A DNA stretch of 38,612 nt, from NCBI GenBank assembly GCA_015499995.1, contig JADNRV010000399.1, positions 1-38,612 on the forward strand, given 5' to 3'. Both the position numbers and the translations under genes were made by a program. The stretch is from Flammula alnicola (Eukaryota; Basidiomycota; Agaricomycetes; Agaricales; Strophariaceae). Below are positions 11,195 through 20,242 of this stretch, in pieces; position 1 is the first letter of the stretch, and every line of letters begins with the position of its first letter. The notes below the pieces were generated by a model. That model worked only from the letters and a program-made list of their open reading frames with translations, was not told the DNA's origin and did not search any database.

Positions 11195-12012
11195 GTTGCC
11201 CATTCTTTCTCTCCTTCAGTCTCGAAGTTATTCTTGAGTTGCTCTAGATGATCGACGGTCCTTCTGAAAAGCGTGCGGTAAGTGTTTTTTCCTGTCTTAT
11301 TTGTTTTCTGGTGAATATAACCAATGATTGCTGATGCTACTTATAACTGGTCAGGTACCAGTCATCAGTCGGGCCTGGGGATGACGCCTTCCGAGGACCG
11401 AGAGTTTGTAGTTGTAGCAGCGATGGTGCATGTATGTGTTTTCTAGACCTTGACGTCAGAGCAGCTCGTCCAATTCCACATGGCTGTCCCATTCGCAGGT
11501 ATGGTCGCGCACCTTCAAGTTGGTGTAGAGATCAACATTGACAACAAACGGGGTTCTAGCGATCTCACGACAGCTGAGTCCTCAGGAGCGCAAAAAACTA
11601 GGAAGAGCACGCGTCCGTTGTGCAAGGACCGCGAACAATAAATTTAATGACTTAAAGTTCATTGTACGTTTACGACTTACGTGTGCTCACTATTTTGTGC
11701 GCGTGAAAAGCAATAGAAGCGGTCCGCCCTGGGCCGAATTCTCGTGTCCGTTCTTCCTCACCTTCAGTCCCTCAGTTAATCTAGGTCGTCAAAGGATCTG
11801 CAAAGCGTTCGGTAAGTGTTATTTCTAGCGTTTCTTGTTTGCTGCTGATAGACCCGGCGATTTTCTAACATTCTAACTGCTAACTGTTGATCAGCCGACG
11901 TCATGGATAACGAATTCCGGGGACCGAGAGGTTGGGCTATAGCAGTTATGGCCTGTATTTTTGTCGACGCTTCGTTGGGGTACTGATACTTCACTGTTCC
12001 TGTTCTAGACCC
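11195..12012. repeat. Two decayed copies of one exon-like unit (11195-11448 and 11740-12012)
   Basis: Both copies share '..ccttcagtc..', then 'aagcgt.cggtaagtgtt', an intron-like spacer with 'aactg.tgatcag' or 'aactggtcag', then 'cgaggaccgagag' or 'ggggaccgagag', 'tagcag..atgg', and end in 'ttctagacc'. The first copy runs into the DUF302 pseudo-exon. The short word before the donor in the second copy (VVKGSAKRS in translation) resembles the 9-codon exon at 38527-38501 of the MYND gene (IVKASAKRT). This hints at a common gene source for these fragments, though the match is short. Confidence 0.5.
11450..11690 (+). pseudogene. Decayed first exon of a DUF302-family gene
   Basis: Translation from about 11460 (EQLVQFHMAVPFAGMVAHLQ) matches the start of the intact DUF302 gene at 12892 (AHLVQFDTAVPFAEVIARLD). 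The match continues through 'SSDLTTAESSGAQKTRKS' against 'STDVTTALRSAKTHKEYT'. The frame then breaks at a stop near 11640, and even the donor region (gtacgttta against gtacgttga) is recognisable near 11663. No second exon follows. It is therefore a diverged, partial upstream duplicate of the gene 1.3 kb downstream. Confidence 0.75.
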
Positions 12013-12891
12013 CGATAGTGCTGCCCCTATGGGAAAAAGGCCGCCGTTGCCGGTTGATAAGGGCTAAACTTGTATGTCGGTGACAGAACACCACACAACA
12101 CTTTACGCCATGTATCAAGAAGCGCCTATGATCCAGACCGTTGAACGTCTTTAGCAAATGGTTCCCTAGGGCTATCGCGAAACTTTCCGGCATGACGTAT
12201 TCAAGTTCCGGGCATGTACTTACTATATTATTATTATAGAATGACGACCAACCAATCAATGCTTCTGTGGTATGTCCCGCTTCCCGGCTTCAAATTTACG
12301 CCTTGGTCCAACTTTCTCTTATCAGAGAAGTTGACTCACTCTTCTTTTTCGGGGGCATTCTAGTTTTGATGTAGACCGCGTATGCGGTGCAATGCGTTCG
12401 AAATAACATCGACCGACTCCGCGTAACACTAGCGCCCCCACTATTCCAGTTCGAATGAATTGTTGAATTGCTTTCATCATATCCCGCTCGTCTGAGGCTG
12501 GACTGGGAAATAATAACGGGGAGGACGTGCACCGCTAGCCTGGAGAGGACTACTCGCAACCCGAGGACGGTAGTACATGAAGCTTGACGCTGGAAATTTC
12601 AACTCGGGCATTGCTGACTGAGCGCTAAGCTCGATCCGATCACGAATCCCAACAGAAAACATGGAAACACAGAGAATACTCCTTTCAGCCTCATGACGTC
12701 CTAACTTCAACCTCCAAATATGAGTGAGTATTCGGTGTTCTGGCCGATTCAGAAACCATTTGACCCAACCCATGTTGGATCCGCCATTTGCTTAAAATCC
12801 CGCTCTCTCTCTCGCCTTTTTTCAGAAACCCAGAGCCCCAGAAAAGAACAACACAATCCAAAACTCAGAATTCAGAATTCAGGAGATCCAG
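12013..12891. other. Upstream region of the DUF302 gene, no other gene seen
   Basis: No recognisable coding sequence. The last 130 nt before the ATG include 'cttaaaat' and a pyrimidine-rich 'ctctctctctcgcc' run near 12805, consistent with a fungal promoter and leader. Confidence 0.4.
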
Positions 12892-13486
12892 ATGTCCAAA
12901 TCCAACAAGATCGTCGCCCCATTTACCGCGCACCTCGTCCAGTTCGACACAGCTGTCCCCTTCGCAGAAGTCATTGCACGGCTTGACATCGAGGTCAACA
13001 AAGCTGGGTCTACCGATGTCACGACGGCCCTCAGGAGCGCCAAAACCCACAAAGAGTACACGTCTGTCGTAGACAGGACCGCTAAGAAGGACTTTTTGTA
13101 CGTTGACGACCTTTTTTGTCTTTCCTTGGTTCAAACTAACTTGACGCCCATACACTTTTCCTTTTAGATACTTCATGGAATTCCCGCACTCCAAGATGCT
13201 GCGCTTCGCAGAAGGCTTCAACCAGCGCGGCATCATCTCCTACACCATCGGGAACCCCCTGCTCGCACAAGAAATCCTGAAGTGCAATCCGCTCGCGGCG
13301 TACGATATCCCGCCGCGCATTTTGATCGTCGAGCATCCTGGTGGCAGTGGGTGCTCGGTGTCGTACCATCTTCCTTCCACGATCATGGGGCTGCCTAATG
13401 GCGAGGAGGACCCTAAGCTGCAAGCGGTGTTGGAGGTTTTGGACGACAAGGTGGAGAGAATGGTGGAGAGAATAACAGCAGAATAG
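12892..13486 (+). CDS. DUF302 domain protein, two exons
   Basis: Exons 12892-13097 and 13168-13486, with intron 13098-13167 (GTACGT..TTTTAG) in phase 2, give 174 residues. The second exon carries the DUF302 core: '..YTIGNPLLAQEILKCNP' and 'IPPRILIVEH', then 'GCSVSYHLPST'. These are the family's conserved 'GNP..A..++...P' and 'lP.rvlv.e...g...v.Y..P' blocks. DUF302 proteins are small soluble alpha/beta proteins found in bacteria and fungi, with no established biochemical function. The upstream 12892-13097 part is Ala/Asp-rich and matches a pseudo-exon at 11450-11690. No signal peptide or membrane segment is visible. The start is supported by a good context after a pyrimidine-rich leader. The family call is good, though made by eye. 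Confidence 0.85.
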
Positions 13487-15990
13487 ATCATAATCATGTA
13501 TGTAAACCACTCGACGTCGCCGAGGGGTATTAGAATGAGGCTAGAGTTTGATTTCCGTATAAATCTAATTGTAATGTACGGAGTGAATCTATGACAGTAT
13601 CTCTGAAAGTTTATTCCGTAAAGTGAAAATAAGAACGAATACAAGAACAACAAAATACTATTAGACTAAGTATATGGCCTTGCACGCGAAGAGCACGGTT
13701 CTCGCACGGTTGTAAAAAGTTTGCCGAGCGGCATGCACATGAATGATTCATGGAGATCAAATTCCCAGCCCTTGTGTTGAAGTTCCTACCTCCACCATCC
13801 CACCTTCCCCCACTCCTCCTTCCTTGGACGCTTCTCGGTTGAAGTTCGCCGCCCTTCATGACTATTCACCAAGTGGGATCTACTTTCGCGTTCATGCTTG
13901 CTGGAGCCGACGGGTTGGACAGCCCATGACGCAAAGTGTCGTCGCGTGCTTCGTTTGCGCGGTTCCACGAGATTTAAGGTCAGTGAGATGTGATTCTGGT
14001 CATGTTTGCTACACTCAATGGGTCACCGACTACTTTACAGGACAATTTCATTTCGATGTGGCTTAGATTCAAAGGTGCGCCATTCATGAGCATTTTGGAC
14101 CGATTTCATAGATATATTCCCCCCGTGCACGCTCATAGTGTCGTGTCTGCTTGCTGCTTGAAATTCGGCTATGTGGAAGGATTGGCATAAAGGCGAGTGT
14201 TTTTAGTGTTTGAGCGGGGGAGAAGGGTCGACTTTTCAAGTTTCTGGAGGTTTCGCGGGGTTTTACCTTTTCGTCGCCTCCTTGTGTTCATGCCTATCTT
14301 TGCTTGGACGGGTTGCATGCATGCATACATGGGTGGGTCGAAAGCCACGCTATCACTATGGCGTGAGCCTGCACTTCCATGCGCTCGACAGGATGCGTAT
14401 AGGTTGTTTTTCCACCTCGGTTTTGTTGGTCGGCCGTGTGCGTTTGATGCATGGCGTCGAGTTGAGTTCACTGAATCCTTCCTCCTCCTGCTCAGCGCGG
14501 GCTTTCGTTCTTTTGCATTTTCTGCCCCAATGGAGTGGGTGGGTCGTTGAGCTTGGCATGTTCTGCGGTTGCGTCTTGGTCTTCTGCTCTCATTTGATGT
14601 TGAATTTTTGGTGCATCTTCTTTGTCCTTCGTTCTCTCTTGTGTTTTTTTGTGATATTTTTATTTCTTCTGCTCTTGCTCTTTCGTTGGTGCCAAGGGGG
14701 TGTTCTCGACTTGCTTTGGGGAATGCTTTTTTCCTCTCAATCCTTTTTTCTGTCTTGCCGTTTTTCGAGGAAGTCGAGATCTTGTTGTTGAGGTGAAGTC
14801 TGGTTCGCCAGCCGTCGTACTGCAGTCCATGTTCGTTCGTGCGCTATTTTCCTGCTTCATTTCTTTCTTCGTTCATTTCTTTCTTATATCGAAGTTTTGC
14901 TATGCTAATATTCCTGTTCTTTCCAATAGATTGGTCCGCTGAATAGCTCGAGAAACACGACCCAGCTCGCGAAGTAACTCTCGCGCATAACGTTTTCGCA
15001 AATCGCTGAGCATGCGCTGCTGTGGACGTCGCTACTGCGCTACTGGAGGGGCTTTATAACTTGTTTTTGGAGCATTATAAAACCGCGACAGGGGCTGTAA
15101 ATGGATTGGAGAGGCGAGAATCGCCCGAGGGTAAGGCGCAGACGGCGGCAGCAGTGAAGGCGGAAGTTGAGGGGATTGAAGCCTCGAAGCCTCGAACTAC
15201 GGGCTGGTGGAGATGACGTTCTACTTGCCGAATAAGGCCGTCGAGCGGATGGAGACTTACAGTGCTTGGCATGATTATGGGTGACATGAAGGTCGTACGT
15301 GCTTCCGTTCGTTTTATTCTTTATTCCTTCTTTCTGCTTGCCATTTGCGCGTATTCAGTCGTTTGGTTAACCGATTTTTCTTTTTATCCGTAGGCACACA
15401 AGACGTTGACAGATATCGTGCCGCGGGAGCCCAGCGCACCACCTCTACTCGTACGGACGATGCGCGTCGTCGCGTTCGGAGACGCTGTATTTCGTTGAGA
15501 AATGCTTGGTGCTGTTGGTGCCTGGGGTGGTGGGGCGACTGTGGGTTTCGTCGGAGATGGAGCGTCAAGTCATTCTACCATTGTGGAGGGTCGCGGTACG
15601 GTTCTTGCCCGGCGTATCCTTGTGGCTAATTTATCTGCGTTCAAGGTGTGTAAGCTACCGAAATACCACTAGTAGACGTCATTTCGCCGGCGTATTATGT
15701 GCAATAAAAGGCGTGCCATCTACCTATTGTAGTGTATTTTTTGTGCCGCGCTCTAGTCTGGAAAGGTTGTGAATTTTGTGATTGTATTCTACTCGCCAAC
15801 CCACCTTCGAAGCTCAAGATGGAGGAAAGGATAATAGGTGGAGGGCATACTAATATGATACCATACATGACCGGTGACCCGAAAGAACCATATGCGTCCA
15901 GCGCGATTACATACCAGGGTAGTCACTATGAAATAAAATTGTTTATCGCCCACTGCCAATAAACTCGAACAGGTGATGCTGATGTCGATT
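13487..15990. other. Gene-poor stretch with a T-rich tract
   Basis: 13487-13740 is the 3' flank of the DUF302 gene. 14190-14930 is strongly T-rich on the plus strand, which generates long artificial hydrophobic frames (for example 14210-14791). 14940-15060 reads coding-like on the minus strand ('QRMLSDLRKRYARELLRELG'), and similar short words recur on the minus strand at about 32540-32600 and 33715-33750. A 64-codon frame at 15022-15216 (+) is unremarkable. No complete gene can be supported. Confidence 0.45.
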
Positions 15991-15999
15991 ATGCGTACT

Positions 16000-16369
16000 G
16001 GTCTTGGCTACGACTTGTCCTTGTAGATCTACCGTCAACAGGAATAGGACTCGGGACCAATCGAGTGTAGGTGTAGATCGACTACCCCTTCCCCAGATTT
16101 CTCTGCATGGAGCCCACACCAATATTCGCTTCCAGTGCGGCAATTTCGAGCCTAAGCATGCAGCTAGGCTAAGCGCAACCCCATTCGCAGGGACTTTTTC
16201 TTGACCTATCTCCTATGGTTGAACGTCGACGGAAACTTCTCGGCCGTTTTACGACTCGATATTCCAATATTTTTTGTAACCTCGGAACGGCGAGCGTCTC
16301 GCGAGCGTTCTCTGGAAAAGTCCTTGCACAGCATCCACCACGTCCTTGTCATCGGCAACGACGGTACCT
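16000..16369 (-). pseudogene. Decayed last exons beyond the NLR1 stop codon
   Basis: The DNA past the NLR1 stop still aligns with the intact 3' part of NLR2 (34310-33939). Both share a 'gttgaacgtcgacg' or 'gtcgaccgtcgacg' block. The last-exon text 'PHWKRILVW' (about 16143-16110) matches NLR2 'PLWKRIFGVGS'. In NLR1 the reading frame breaks at a TGA (16372-16370), shifts again near 16265, and one T is missing in the 'WKRI' exon. NLR1 has thus lost its original C-terminal tail. Confidence 0.7.
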
Positions 16370-19300
16370 TCAGGGGTCAAGCCCGAAGACCATGGATAAC
16401 TCGCCATGCAGCGAGCGATGAGGATATTCAGAACAAATCACACAGATCTCATCGTTAGGGTGCCCTCTTGAATGCTCCAAAAATGGGAGTTCGCAGCGCT
16501 ACGTGGTGGAAGATTACCACGACAAAGCACAATTATGGATTAAACAAGTCAGTGGTCAAGTCTCGGTTCAGTGGCGGTGAGGGTGGGGCATCATACTTAC
16601 TTTTATGTATTCAAAGGTGGCAAGACCTGCGCCTTCTCGTCTTGCAGACACGAATTTTGGACATTGGAGTGCGCGATCTCTCAGGAGCCTTGCGAGACGC
16701 GGTTTTTCTGATGCTTTGGGTAGAGCCAATCCAAGCAACTTCAAGGCGGTTCTTTGTATCTCCTTATTAGTAGGTCTCCGATAATACTGGCCGAATAATA
16801 AATCAGGGAATGGTTTTGCTTTCAGCAGGTCGCATCGACTGCCAGGGAATAAATCGTATGTAGTACAAAGTAACGATCATTCTCAATTATGCTCAGATGA
16901 AATCAAGCAATTTCAGACTCACCCTGGGACTCGGAAGAGAAACTCCGCCAGCGCACCGGCAAGAATAGCATACTTGTTCCAGTCGACAAAGAGTGGGCCT
17001 GCGCGAAGTGGATCAAGGAAACATTTCGATATTGCACGAGTCAACTCGCTCGGGTAATGTCTGACATAAATCCTTGCCAACACACCGTCTCCGTGGGGGG
17101 ATTGTTGGTCTTTCAGCAGATTTGGTTGTTCTACATGGATAATTTGCTCCAGAAGACAGATTAGTGCCTTCCGGTAAAGGTCATTGGCCATGAAGTCCTC
17201 GAAAGTTATAGCTGCAGCCAAAAAAAACTGAGCTTCGGTCGGATAGACTGTGAGTTGCCGTCGTAGCCATTTGTCTTGAAACTCGAGGTGAATTTTCAAA
17301 AGATTGTTTGTGGGATCCGAGGCATCCTATAGGAAGAGATGTGCAGAGACCGGTCAGCAACTAGTCAAATTTCATTTCATTGAAGCAAATTCAGACCTCT
17401 TCCCGCAGCCAATGCAAAAAAGAATTCCATAATTCAAAAACTCCAGAAATATTGTTATCTACAATAAGTGATAGGAAGTCGATGTCATGCAAATCGTTTG
17501 AAAGCTCCGGAGTCAGGCATGATTCCGTGCAATGGACCATAAGGATGGGAATAACCGGCGACGATTTCAAACTTGCTGTGAAAAAAAGATCAAGCATTGT
17601 CGCCAATACTGGGAATAAGTGTTACATACCTTCTGACCGTCCCAAAATGAGCTGTATGTACTTTCTGGCGATATGTGTATGCCCCTTTTTGACATCAATG
17701 AAGAAAGTCTGAGATCGTGACGGGTCCAGAAGGAAATCTCCCAAGGATGCGTGGTAGAGGCTGATCTCGCGTGTTCTATCTTGCGGTATATTTAGTATAG
17801 CATGCATATCAGATAATAGAATGTCTAAATCCCCAGGTTGGTAACCCATGAGTCCCTCAATGTAACATGGCGACTTCTGTCGGCCTTCAAGTAGCGGGGC
17901 CCCATTCGAGTGCAAGCGAACTTCCATCCAAAGAATGATGAAAGAAAGGATCTCGAGCACCTTTTCAGGTTCCTTCGCCGAAGACAAAATTTGGTAGTAG
18001 AGGGCATCAAGGACGGCAAAAGGACCATCACTGGCAGGAGAAGGCGATAATCCCAGAATAACACCCAACCTATCCTCGGGCCGATGCCTGGGTGATTCAG
18101 TATATTTCACAACGACGGACGCATAGATGAATTGTCCGGATGCTTTTTGGATAAGCGTGTAAAGATCCTCCTTGCTCGGCCATATTGCGGGAAGATAAAT
18201 CCCGAGTGAATGCTCCTCCTTTATTTGGTTGAACTTGGATATGAGAAACGTGCGGATATCGTTATTCGGAAGGTAGGTATCATCGAGAGGTAATCCTAGC
18301 ATCAACGAGCTCAGCGGGTTGGAGTTGAATGCCTGTCGAATTTCGAGTTCGGGTCTGCTGGCAATGAGAAAGGATATCGGGATATTAAACTGGTGTACGG
18401 CTGCCGATAGGGCGTCGAGGATTCGTCGTTGGGATTCCCCGTCGCCGCATTCATCCAGCCCGTCGATTACGATTACATTTGGACGCTGTCTAAGGCGCTT
18501 CATCAGCTTCTCGTCCTGCAAGGTGCGGTTCAGGGGGTTGAGGACGAGTTTTTGCAGTTGGGTAGGAAGATATCGAGAAAAGATCGAGGGGTCCTGATCG
18601 ACGGTTTGCCCAACGATCTCGCGATTTTCCGGGATCAACAGACAGAGTTGAAAGGCGATAGTAGGAATGAAGAGTCTGTCGTTATTGCGCCCTGCCGCCG
18701 TCCGAGAGAAAAAGAAGCTTGCAGCGAGAATGCCTGCGGCGTGTAACATCTCCGCGATGGTCTGTGCGATGGCGGATTTGCCTGACCCAGCTGGGCCGTA
18801 TAGCCACAGGAACCACCGCAGATTGTCGGGATCCTCGATCCACTCCATGATTTTCTTGAGGACAGCCTCACGCGTTCCTGCATGACATTTTGGAGGATCG
18901 TATCGCTCCGCCGAGTCGAGGAAAGCGCCAGGAGCGATGTTGTGCATGAGTTTATCCCATCCTAGCAAAGTGTCCTAGCTCTCCCCCCGTCTCACACACG
19001 TGACGTTCTGGCAATCACCGACCGTCCGCATATGGCAATCTCACGACTTAGGGCAATGTGCCATTGCCCTAAGTACGCTCGAGAACGCGCGCTACCGCGC
19101 GTCCTCGAGGCCCTAACCTACCCTAACCGCCTAACCTAACCACCCCTAACCCACCCTAACCTCCTAACCTAACCAAACCCACCCTAACCTCCTAACCTAA
19201 CCGAGAACGCGCTACCGCGCGGGGAGACAAATATCCTTATCCCTAACCATTAACCCTGACCTCCTAACCTCCTAACCTAACCTAACCTAACCGACCTTAA

Positions 19301-19652
19301 CAAAGAGTAAAATACTTGTCCTAAGTGTGGGAAAAATATAAAAAATAAAAGACCTCATGTGAGAATCGAACCAAGCATCATAATAATTAAAGCTATGCAT
19401 AGTAACCATTACACCATACCGGCATTGTTTACTATACTCTGCCAGCGACTATATCAGCCCAGGATTCGTAATATTTCCTTTTAAGGCAGGTGAGACGGGG
19501 GGAGAGCTGGGCCAGCTATCCTAGCATGGATCGTTTGGAATCAGTTTCGTTCATGGATAGAAGGGTCACATACCTCGTTGGCTGGCCTTATTCTGATTCT
19601 GTTCGACAAATGTCCCACCACTGATCAGAATGTTGTTAGAGTTGGCGAACAT
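16370..19652 (-). CDS. NLR1: NACHT-domain STAND protein with a transposon in intron 1
   Basis: Exons (minus strand): 19652-19574, 18961-17630, 17575-17397, 17326-16923, 16838-16601, 16498-16370; total 2361 nt, 786 residues. The 79-nt first exon encodes MFANSNNILISGGTFVEQ. The NACHT NTPase follows: Walker A GPAGSGKSA at residues 82-90, a 'FFFSR' block, and Walker B VIVIDGLDEC near 190. After it come 'FLIASRPE' and the Agaricomycete-typical 'LYHASLGDFLLDPSRS'. Exons 3-5 form a helical region of unknown fold shared with NLR2. The last exon has a CxxC pair (EICVICSEYP) and ends early compared with NLR2. Such proteins are fungal NLR-like signalling ATPases thought to act in self/non-self recognition; the ligand is unknown. 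Intron 1 is 612 nt because a TIR element lies in it. The mean length of the other introns is under 110 nt. Donor GTCTGA of intron 3 is non-canonical but shared with NLR2. Whether the gene is still expressed is open. Confidence 0.8.
18973..18979. repeat. Target-site duplication TCCTAGC, left copy
   Basis: TCCTAGC here and again at 19519-19525 flank the TIR element in NLR1 intron 1. Removing the element and one copy leaves a 66-nt intron, close to the 59-nt intron 1 of NLR2. Confidence 0.65.
19046..19109. repeat. Perfect hairpin followed by a near-palindrome
   Basis: 19046-19058 (ACTTAGGGCAATG) and 19062-19074 are exact inverted repeats with a TGC loop. The arms themselves contain TTAGGG/CCCTAA. 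19078-19109 is a CTCGAG-bounded 32-nt imperfect palindrome rich in CGCG. These give the element a fold-back character. Confidence 0.8.
19110..19305. repeat. Interstitial telomere-like CCTAAC repeats
   Basis: Degenerate runs such as 'ccctaacc', 'cctaacctaacc' and 'ccaccctaacct' occupy 19110-19202 and, after a CGCG-rich spacer, 19238-19305. The usual basidiomycete telomere repeat is TTAGGG, whose C-strand is CCCTAA, so these are variants of it. The tract is flanked by genes on both sides and lies inside the TIRs, so this is not a chromosome end. Confidence 0.75.
19350..19425 (-). other. Degenerate tRNA-like Pol III unit
   Basis: On the minus strand an A-box-like 'TATGGTGTAATGGTTA' and a B-box-like 'GGTTCGATTCTC' are spaced as in a tRNA, with a T-run (TCTTTTATTTTTT) just after. 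The middle contains 'CTTTAAT', which resembles an anticodon loop. The acceptor and T stems pair poorly, so I do not call a functional tRNA. The general likeness is to tRNA-Glu, but that is inference. It may be a SINE-like head captured by the TIR element. Confidence 0.45.
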
Positions 19653-19798
19653 GACTGTTGGTTTCAAATGGAAGGTGGTTACGATTCGAGATGAACGGGG
19701 ACGAAGTAGTATGGGGACGATGTGGAAGGAGTTGAAACAACTCTATGGAAGGGGATCAAGCCACCGCGAGCAGCGATATAGCTTGATGTCCAAGTACC

Positions 19799-19801
19799 AC
19801 A
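19799..19801. repeat. ACA target-site duplication, left copy
   Basis: Pairs with 29490-29492. The joined flanks 'gtacc-ACA-gcctcaatgtt' resemble the unoccupied NLR2 upstream site. Confidence 0.65.
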
Positions 19802-19822
19802 CACTGCTGGCAACAGGTTATT

Positions 19823-20082
19823 TGTGACGGATCGGCCGCGTGCAAGGCACGCGGCCACTTACTGATCTTATCTTATCTTTCCCGGGCTGCTCTCGCATCC
19901 CTTTCGGTTACCCTTCCGCTTTCTCCCCCGTTATCCGTACGATTACATAACCAGTACTGCCGTAGAGTATATAAGGCCAGCCTCGACATCCTGTTGAGGT
20001 GGCCTGGAAATAACAGCTTTTTACCCTGTCTGTTTCTAAGGTCTCAGTGTGCCGAGACTCGTGCTTCTCACGCCTCGTCACA
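19823..20082 (+). repeat. 5' LTR
   Basis: 260 bp, TGTGAC..GTCACA. Contains a perfect 10-bp hairpin (19834-19843 with 19847-19856, loop AAG), a TATA box TATATAAG at 19968-19975, and the 'ggaaataac' word near 20006 that may serve 3'-end formation in the other LTR. Confidence 0.93.
19968..19975 (+). promoter_or_regulatory. TATA box of the LTR promoter
   Basis: TATATAAG about 110 bp before the LTR end; transcription would start some 30 bp downstream, near 20000, defining the R region. Confidence 0.6.
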
Positions 20083-20242
20083 TATTTTGACAGTTACAAG
20101 CTCTACTCTAAACACTCTACTCAACTCTTAACTCTACCCCCCCTCAACGACATTCTCTCGGATCCCCCAGGCCTGATCAACCCGGACTTCCAGGTGTGTC
20201 GTAACCCTTTCATTCAAAAACTAAAAAGCTACCTCATCTAGC

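Larger units (their letters stand above)
18980..19518. mobile_element. Non-autonomous TIR element with telomere-like core
   Basis: About 539 bp between the two TCCTAGC copies. A 19-nt perfect inverted repeat, AGCTCTCCCCCCGTCTCAC, lies at 18977-18995 and in reverse complement at 19490-19508; it overlaps the left duplication by three bases, so the exact ends are uncertain. Inside, in order, are a perfect hairpin (19046-19074), a 32-nt near-palindrome (19078-19109), CCTAAC-type repeats (19110-19202 and 19238-19305) and a tRNA-like unit (about 19350-19425). A second copy of the 'gagaacgcg..ctaccgcgcg' word occurs at 19203-19221. There is no open frame, so any transposase would have to act in trans. 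The superfamily is not identified; a 7-bp duplication would be unusual and could be 6-8 bp. Confidence 0.7.

Noticed and set aside
14210..14791. A 193-codon highly hydrophobic frame as a membrane protein
   Set aside because: It arises from a T-rich tract (Phe/Leu/Cys codons) that also opens other frames; no start context, family signature or splice structure supports it.
18947..18968. Start of NLR1 at an internal Met or TTG near 18947-18968
   Set aside because: The conserved 79-nt first exon at 19652-19574 with proper donor and the CTAG acceptor at 18962 restores the same N-terminus as NLR2.
19110..19305. CCTAAC repeats as a real chromosome end or a telomere-healed terminus
   Set aside because: Genes and repeats continue on both sides and the tract lies inside the TIRs of an intron-resident element; the repeats are degenerate.
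19350..19425. Functional tRNA gene
   Set aside because: A and B boxes and a T-run are present but the acceptor and T stems do not pair well.
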